64,000 nucleotides of DNA from Talinum fruticosum (taxonomy: Eukaryota > Streptophyta > Magnoliopsida > Caryophyllales > Talinaceae). A model generated the notes under the pieces. The model was not told the origin of the DNA. It searched no databases and saw only the letters and a list, made by a program, of their open reading frames with translations. Numbering within the stretch: the stretch's first letter is position 1; every line of letters starts with the position of its first letter. The DNA lies in the NCBI GenBank assembly GCA_021018815.1, contig JAITYX010000048.1:3154501-3218500 (forward strand), given 5' to 3'. Shown here one piece after another: positions 60,121 through 64,000 of the stretch. The position numbers were made by a program, and so were the translations under genes.

Positions 60121-60400
60121 TTGCAGAATCGTTTTCAAGGACATTCAGGTCCGTTTGTATGTGTTAGCTGCTGATCCGGATATTTCCCGGACAGTTCCAT
60201 CTCACCCGCCATATCACTAGCCATTTGTGTCTAATCAGTCGGACAATGGAGATATCAGCTCAAGCCTACTCTTAACGGGGTAGGTAAAAGCCCAAAGCCC
60301 ATTAGGGATAGGGTTCCCTCCTAAATCATGGTAAATTACTATCTTACCCTGTCAAAATCCTCTATAAATACTCACCAACCTTCACCCTCAAGAGACATGT
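60120..60400 (+). promoter_or_regulatory. Promoter-like sequence, possibly an LTR remnant
   Basis: TATAAATA at 60,363-60,370 is preceded by a GC-richer stretch (GATCCGGATATTTCCCGGAC; AAAGCCCATTAGGG) and followed by CTCACCAACC and a possible leader. The texture resembles a retrotransposon LTR, but neither a TG start nor a CA end was found. Confidence 0.35.
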
Positions 60401-60404
60401 CCAC

Positions 60405-60764
60405 ATGCTCACAAGTTCACAACATCAATCCCAAGACTTTCCTCTCTTGGAAAATCCCACAAATCCCAAAAAGCCTTACTCCGGTAAGCAAATCCTAAAG
60501 AAATTCCCCTTTGCGCACATCGAGACAGATTTTCTCGATTCATTCAATCAGTTCATCACTAACTTGAGCGTCGGAGGGGCATTCTTTGAGATCCACCCTC
60601 GGGACTTCACCTTTTGTAGGTTTCATAGCGGCCATGTGGAATCCATCCGATTGCGTCACGCCTTCACAACCGGAGTAGTAAATCCTTTCTCCCTCCGAAT
60701 CATCACCCACATCATCACACCGTTTTCCTCTGGAAACAACTGTAAATTTGTAGGTGCTTATTAG
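60405..60764 (+). CDS. Unidentified 119-codon ORF
   Basis: It follows the TATA box by about 40 bases and has coding-like composition: GKQILKKFPFAHIETDFLDS, NLSVGGAFFEIHPRDFTF, then a basic region and a stop after CKFVGAY. I do not recognise the family. There is no signal peptide or membrane segment. It could be the first exon of a gene whose later parts are at 61.1-62.7 kb, all lying left of a CACTA right end on the same strand. Confidence 0.35.
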   Translation: MLTSSQHQSQDFPLLENPTNPKKPYSGKQILKKFPFAHIETDFLDSFNQFITNLSVGGAFFEIHPRDFTFCRFHSGHVESIRLRHAFTTGVVNPFSLRIITHIITPFSSGNNCKFVGAY

Positions 60765-61929
60765 GTGTAAGCTAGTTTCCATGTCAGAGGGTGGCATTTT
60801 TTAGGGATTATTTGACTGAAACAGTCAGCTAACGAGCTATGGATGAGAATAAGGGAAATCATACAGGCAATCAGGTACATAGCCCCATAGAAATAAGTAA
60901 GTCCTTGTGACACTTTTTCTAGAACTATGCCATATCTATAATGCTCATTAAGTATATATTCTATCTTGAAGCGATGAATCATGGTCATCCTTTTTCACGC
61001 AATAAAATTTTTATGTTTTATCTTTCTTAATTGGTTTATAACTTGATGTTAATTTTTCTTTTCATTTCCCATGTAATGCTTACTGAATTTAGAAGCCTCT
61101 TCCTCCATTGTTTGAAGCAACACCTACTAAAGAATTGACCTTAGCAAGTAAGTACATCATGGGTGGCTATACACTTAATCTGATTTTTAAACTAGTATTT
61201 ATGGTAGCTTATGTTCGAGTTTTACTTACATGTCTTTGTTGATGGTTTAATGATCTTAGGGTCCTTATATGAGTACGTTGTTTTGTTGAGTGTCAAGATG
61301 AAGAATCAAGAAGCATTTGAGAGGGGTCTTCCGCTAGTGAAATTTCAGTACACCGATATCGGGTAACATTAATTGGCTTAGGAATCCCAAACCATCATGA
61401 TTTAGTACACACATTATATGCAAAAGGTCAAGGGTGATTGGATGAGTGAGGTACTAAATAATAACTTAGGTCAGGGATAATATTTAAATTAAGAGCTATT
61501 GTGCCTTTTAAGTTAGTCTTTCAATTATTTCCTCCAAGCTTCAATAAGTTGTTCTTGCTTCCTAATCAACTACGATATCATAAAATTGAAAAGTAGAATA
61601 AATAGTTCTGTCATTTGGGATGGTCGGTCTTTGCATTGCATACCAATGAAATGCAACTGAAGCTTCTTAGTTGCCTCCATGAAGTCTCTTACATGTCTTT
61701 CAACATCAAAAGAAATGATTTATTGAAAAACTAACATTAGTTTACGAGACATGGGTATATCATACGTGACCATTAAAAAAAAAGCAGAAATATGTTATTA
61801 GGTTTTCGAACACCGATATGATTCTCTCATTTGGCAAATAACCCAAAAGAAACTACCTTGTAAACGAAATAACCTCAAAAATGGAAAAAGAAGTTCGACT
61901 ACCCTCTATCCAGGCATTCAATCAATCTT

Positions 61930-61986
61930 GATCCATATGATATGGTATATCTCGCCTTTGATCCATATGATATGGTATATCTCGCC
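61930..61986. repeat. 27-bp direct repeat
   Basis: GATCCATATGATATGGTATA plus CTCGCC, present twice in tandem with a period of 30. Confidence 0.9.
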
Positions 61987-62094
61987 CCCCAAAAAAAGGA
62001 AAAGGTGACATGTGTTAGCTGAGTTTCCTTTTCTTTCCCTTTTTCTCGCCCGAATGGAAAGTCTAGTATGTGAACTGAAAATTCCTTATTCCTA

Positions 62095-62420
62095 AAAAGT
62101 TTGGAATTGAAATGATTTGTAATTTGTTTACTTGGTGTAGGTTTCTCAAATATATTGCGAGTCAAGTAGTTTGCTTGTTGGTGGTATCTAAACTTCCATT
62201 CTTGAAAAGTTTGGAACCGAAATAAGGAGAGTTTTGTTAACTTAGTGTTGGTATCTCAAATTTGTTTTAGCCAAGTAATTTGCTTGTTGGTGGTATATGA
62301 AATATGTTTGCTTTAAATTTCTTTTTGGTATCTGAAAAGTGTGAAGAGTAATATCTAAATTGAAAATTTTCCATTCTTGTAAAGTGGTGAACTCACATGA
62401 GGAGATATTTGTTAACACGG
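62095..62420 (+). repeat. Decayed tandem repeat, about 115 bp
   Basis: AGTTTGCTTGTTGGTGGTAT at 62,167 recurs with one change at 62,277. TTGTTAACTTAGTGTTGGTATC-like words recur at 62,129, 62,235 and 62,409. Confidence 0.7.
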
Positions 62421-62899
62421 TGCTGGTATCTCAAATTTTCTTTAAATTTGCTTCAAATTGTTCTAGGTATAAACTTCATGTTTTTGGTACCTATGATTTG
62501 GGTATAAAATTATGTTTTTTACTTTTTTCTTTAGAGATTTCTTTTTATCCTTTTTGTAGGGGATACCGGAAAAAATAATCTCTTCAATTGAGCTTGATGA
62601 TGAAAACAATGAAAATGCAAATAATCAAGAATTTGAAGAGGATGATGCTGTGGATGATGGAGAATAAAATGAAGGGGAGAAGATGAAGACAATGACCCAT
62701 ATGAAGAATAAGATTATATAGTATAGTTCGTATTTTCTTAATTTACTAATTGTATGGTTTGAATTTTAACAATAAATAGTATGCTTTTGTAAAGACTAAA
62801 TGATCATCCTTTATAAACTTTTATAATCCAATTGTGATAAAGATCCAAATTATTGTGTGAATATGATTTTTGTTTAATATGTACAATATGATGTTAAGC

Positions 62900-63394
62900 T
62901 AAAAATAGCAACAGGTGTTTAGGTTACCCCTTCCAACAGTTTGTAATGTAGATATTTTTTATTGGAAAAATCAAATTTTACCAACAGATAATGCTGATTG
63001 AATATTTTTTACCAACAAATAATGTGCTCATAAAATATGTTTTACCAACAGAACTTGTTGGAGAGATGCGTTTTTACCAACGAGATATTTATGTTGGATA
63101 TAATTATGACGCCAAAATGACCATTACCAACGTATATATTTGTTGGTATTAACACATAACACCAACATATATACTTCTGTTGGTATTGGTGAAAGTATTA
63201 CAAACAAAACTCATTTGTTGGTACTAAACATTAATAGTAACAGATCCACTTTATCCGTTGGTAAAACTTTTAACCACCGAGTTTTTACCAACAGTTTAGT
63301 AACAAATATTTTTTGTTGGTAAAACCTTTTACCAACAAAAAAGTGACTTTACCAATAGATATGACCCTATTAAAAGTCACTTTTTTTTCTAGTG
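62900..63394 (+). mobile_element. CACTA element 3, right subterminal region and terminus
   Basis: About fifteen TTACCAACA/TGTTGGTA words in both orientations lead to the terminus AAAAGTCACTTTTTTTTCTAGTG at 63,381-63,394, that is CACTAGAAAAAAAA on the other strand, a common plant CACTA end. The left end was not found. Sequence immediately beyond is a LINE, so the element inserted into it. Confidence 0.75.
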
Positions 63395-64000
63395 ATTGGA
63401 AAAATAAGTGTGTTGTCGTTTCAAGGTGTTCTCCACAAAATACTCAACTTATGTCTAAAATTGATATGCCCATGTTAGCCAATCTCTCCCTAGTCTTCGA
63501 TCCGCCTGCAGACAACATCTACATTATGCGGTTATGCTTTGGTACATAGATAGGGGACCATATCATTTTCCAGTAGTGGAAAAGTATCCCCTGCCCCATG
63601 AGCATTTGATAACCAGATTTGATTGTATATACATTGCTAATATTCCGGATACCATCAATATAGGCTTGCGTGAATCTGTCCTTCAGCTTGTGTAATCTCC
63701 TCTAATACCAACAGGTACTTATTGGAGGGTATATTCCCGAAGTTTTGGTTCTTAAATATACCTCATTTATCCATTTGACCCAAAGTGAGTAAGCTTTTGA
63801 GGACCCAGCCTATATAAGCTTACCTATCACAACTATATTCCAGATTTTGCAATCCACGATGTTTAATCCACCTTCTTTTTTACTTCGCATATGTGTTGCC
63901 ATGCTATGGGATAAAACCCTTTCCTGTTATCCTTTCCCCATAAGAAATCCCTGCATGATTGCTATTTGTTTGATAATTGCACTGGGGTAACATAAATATA
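63395..64000 (-). pseudogene. LINE reverse-transcriptase C-terminal remnant
   Basis: Minus-strand reading from the window edge gives CRDFLWGKDNRKGF, HICEVKKEGGLNIVDCKIWN and KLKDRFTQAYIDGI, ending with the zinc-binding block LANMGISILDIS...VFCGEHLETTTHLFF near 63,410-63,490. This is the end of a plant non-LTR reverse transcriptase, with several stops and frame changes. It continues beyond the window and is cut on the left by CACTA element 3. Confidence 0.75.

Larger units (their letters stand above)
61085..62670 (+). pseudogene. Unidentified exon-like segments
   Basis: Three plus-strand stretches look coding: PPLFEATPTKELTLASKYIM (61,100-61,165), YEYVVLLSVKMKNQEAFERG with LPLVKFQYTDIG after it (61,265-61,362), and an acidic end, IPEKIISSIELDD...FEEDDAVDDGE then TAA (62,560-62,668), preceded by a TTTTTGTAG acceptor. 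They may be exons of one gene carried by CACTA element 3, or of a host gene it captured. I cannot name the family, and joining is not proven. Confidence 0.35.

Noticed and set aside
53640..64000. Saccharopine dehydrogenase exons of LKR/SDH
   Set aside because: Looked for the Rossmann motif and other conserved blocks on the plus strand and found none; only transposon remnants and unidentified segments.

Overview
This is nuclear DNA from a eudicot plant. It is AT-rich, intron-containing and dominated by transposable elements. Plant-only families are visible (Athila Ty3-gypsy, En/Spm-type CACTA elements, FAR1-related sequence, ankyrin-PGG protein, group Ia bHLH, the plant form of lysine-ketoglutarate reductase). 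Only one gene looks intact. The rest are fragments or transposon genes. The species cannot be named from this window.

Layout. 1-1.3 kb: last exon of an ankyrin-PGG membrane protein gene, frameshifted, with a SINE-like tail. 3.24-14.94 kb: one Athila retrotransposon on the minus strand, with two 1,366-bp LTRs and a perfect TCATA duplication. Its pol is broken, and a full tRNA-Asp copy including CCA sits at its primer-binding site. 14.94-18.3 kb: a decayed CACTA element holding a smaller CACTA element, followed by a bHLH gene fragment. 20.4-23.3 kb and 27.9-30.7 kb: two long solo LTRs. Between them lie a FAR1-related remnant, a 318-bp tandem array and two tRNA-like sequences. 31-41 kb: AT-rich, gene-free DNA with Helitron and CACTA ends, a 125-bp AT repeat and an Athila-type solo LTR (36.83-38.33 kb).

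41.33-45.59 kb: a CACTA element carrying two successive long fold-backs and two small unidentified ORFs. 46.5-53.6 kb: a lysine-ketoglutarate reductase gene with ten coding exons that join in frame to 488 codons plus a stop. A proposed 5' UTR intron of about 3.4 kb holds several MITEs. The saccharopine dehydrogenase half expected in the plant bifunctional enzyme is not found in the remaining 10.5 kb. 54.4-64 kb: LINE remnants, tRNA-like sequences, a 1.4-kb inverted-repeat element, three tandem Helitron-like 5' ends, and a CACTA right end (63,394) inserted in a LINE.

How it fits together. Apart from lysine catabolism (lysine plus 2-oxoglutarate to saccharopine), the window records transposon nesting, decay by solo-LTR formation, and gene-fragment accumulation. 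The features most worth a second look are the tRNA-Asp capture in the Athila element, the fold-backs inside the CACTA element (possible small-RNA source), the short tRNA-like family, and the reductase-only lysine gene.
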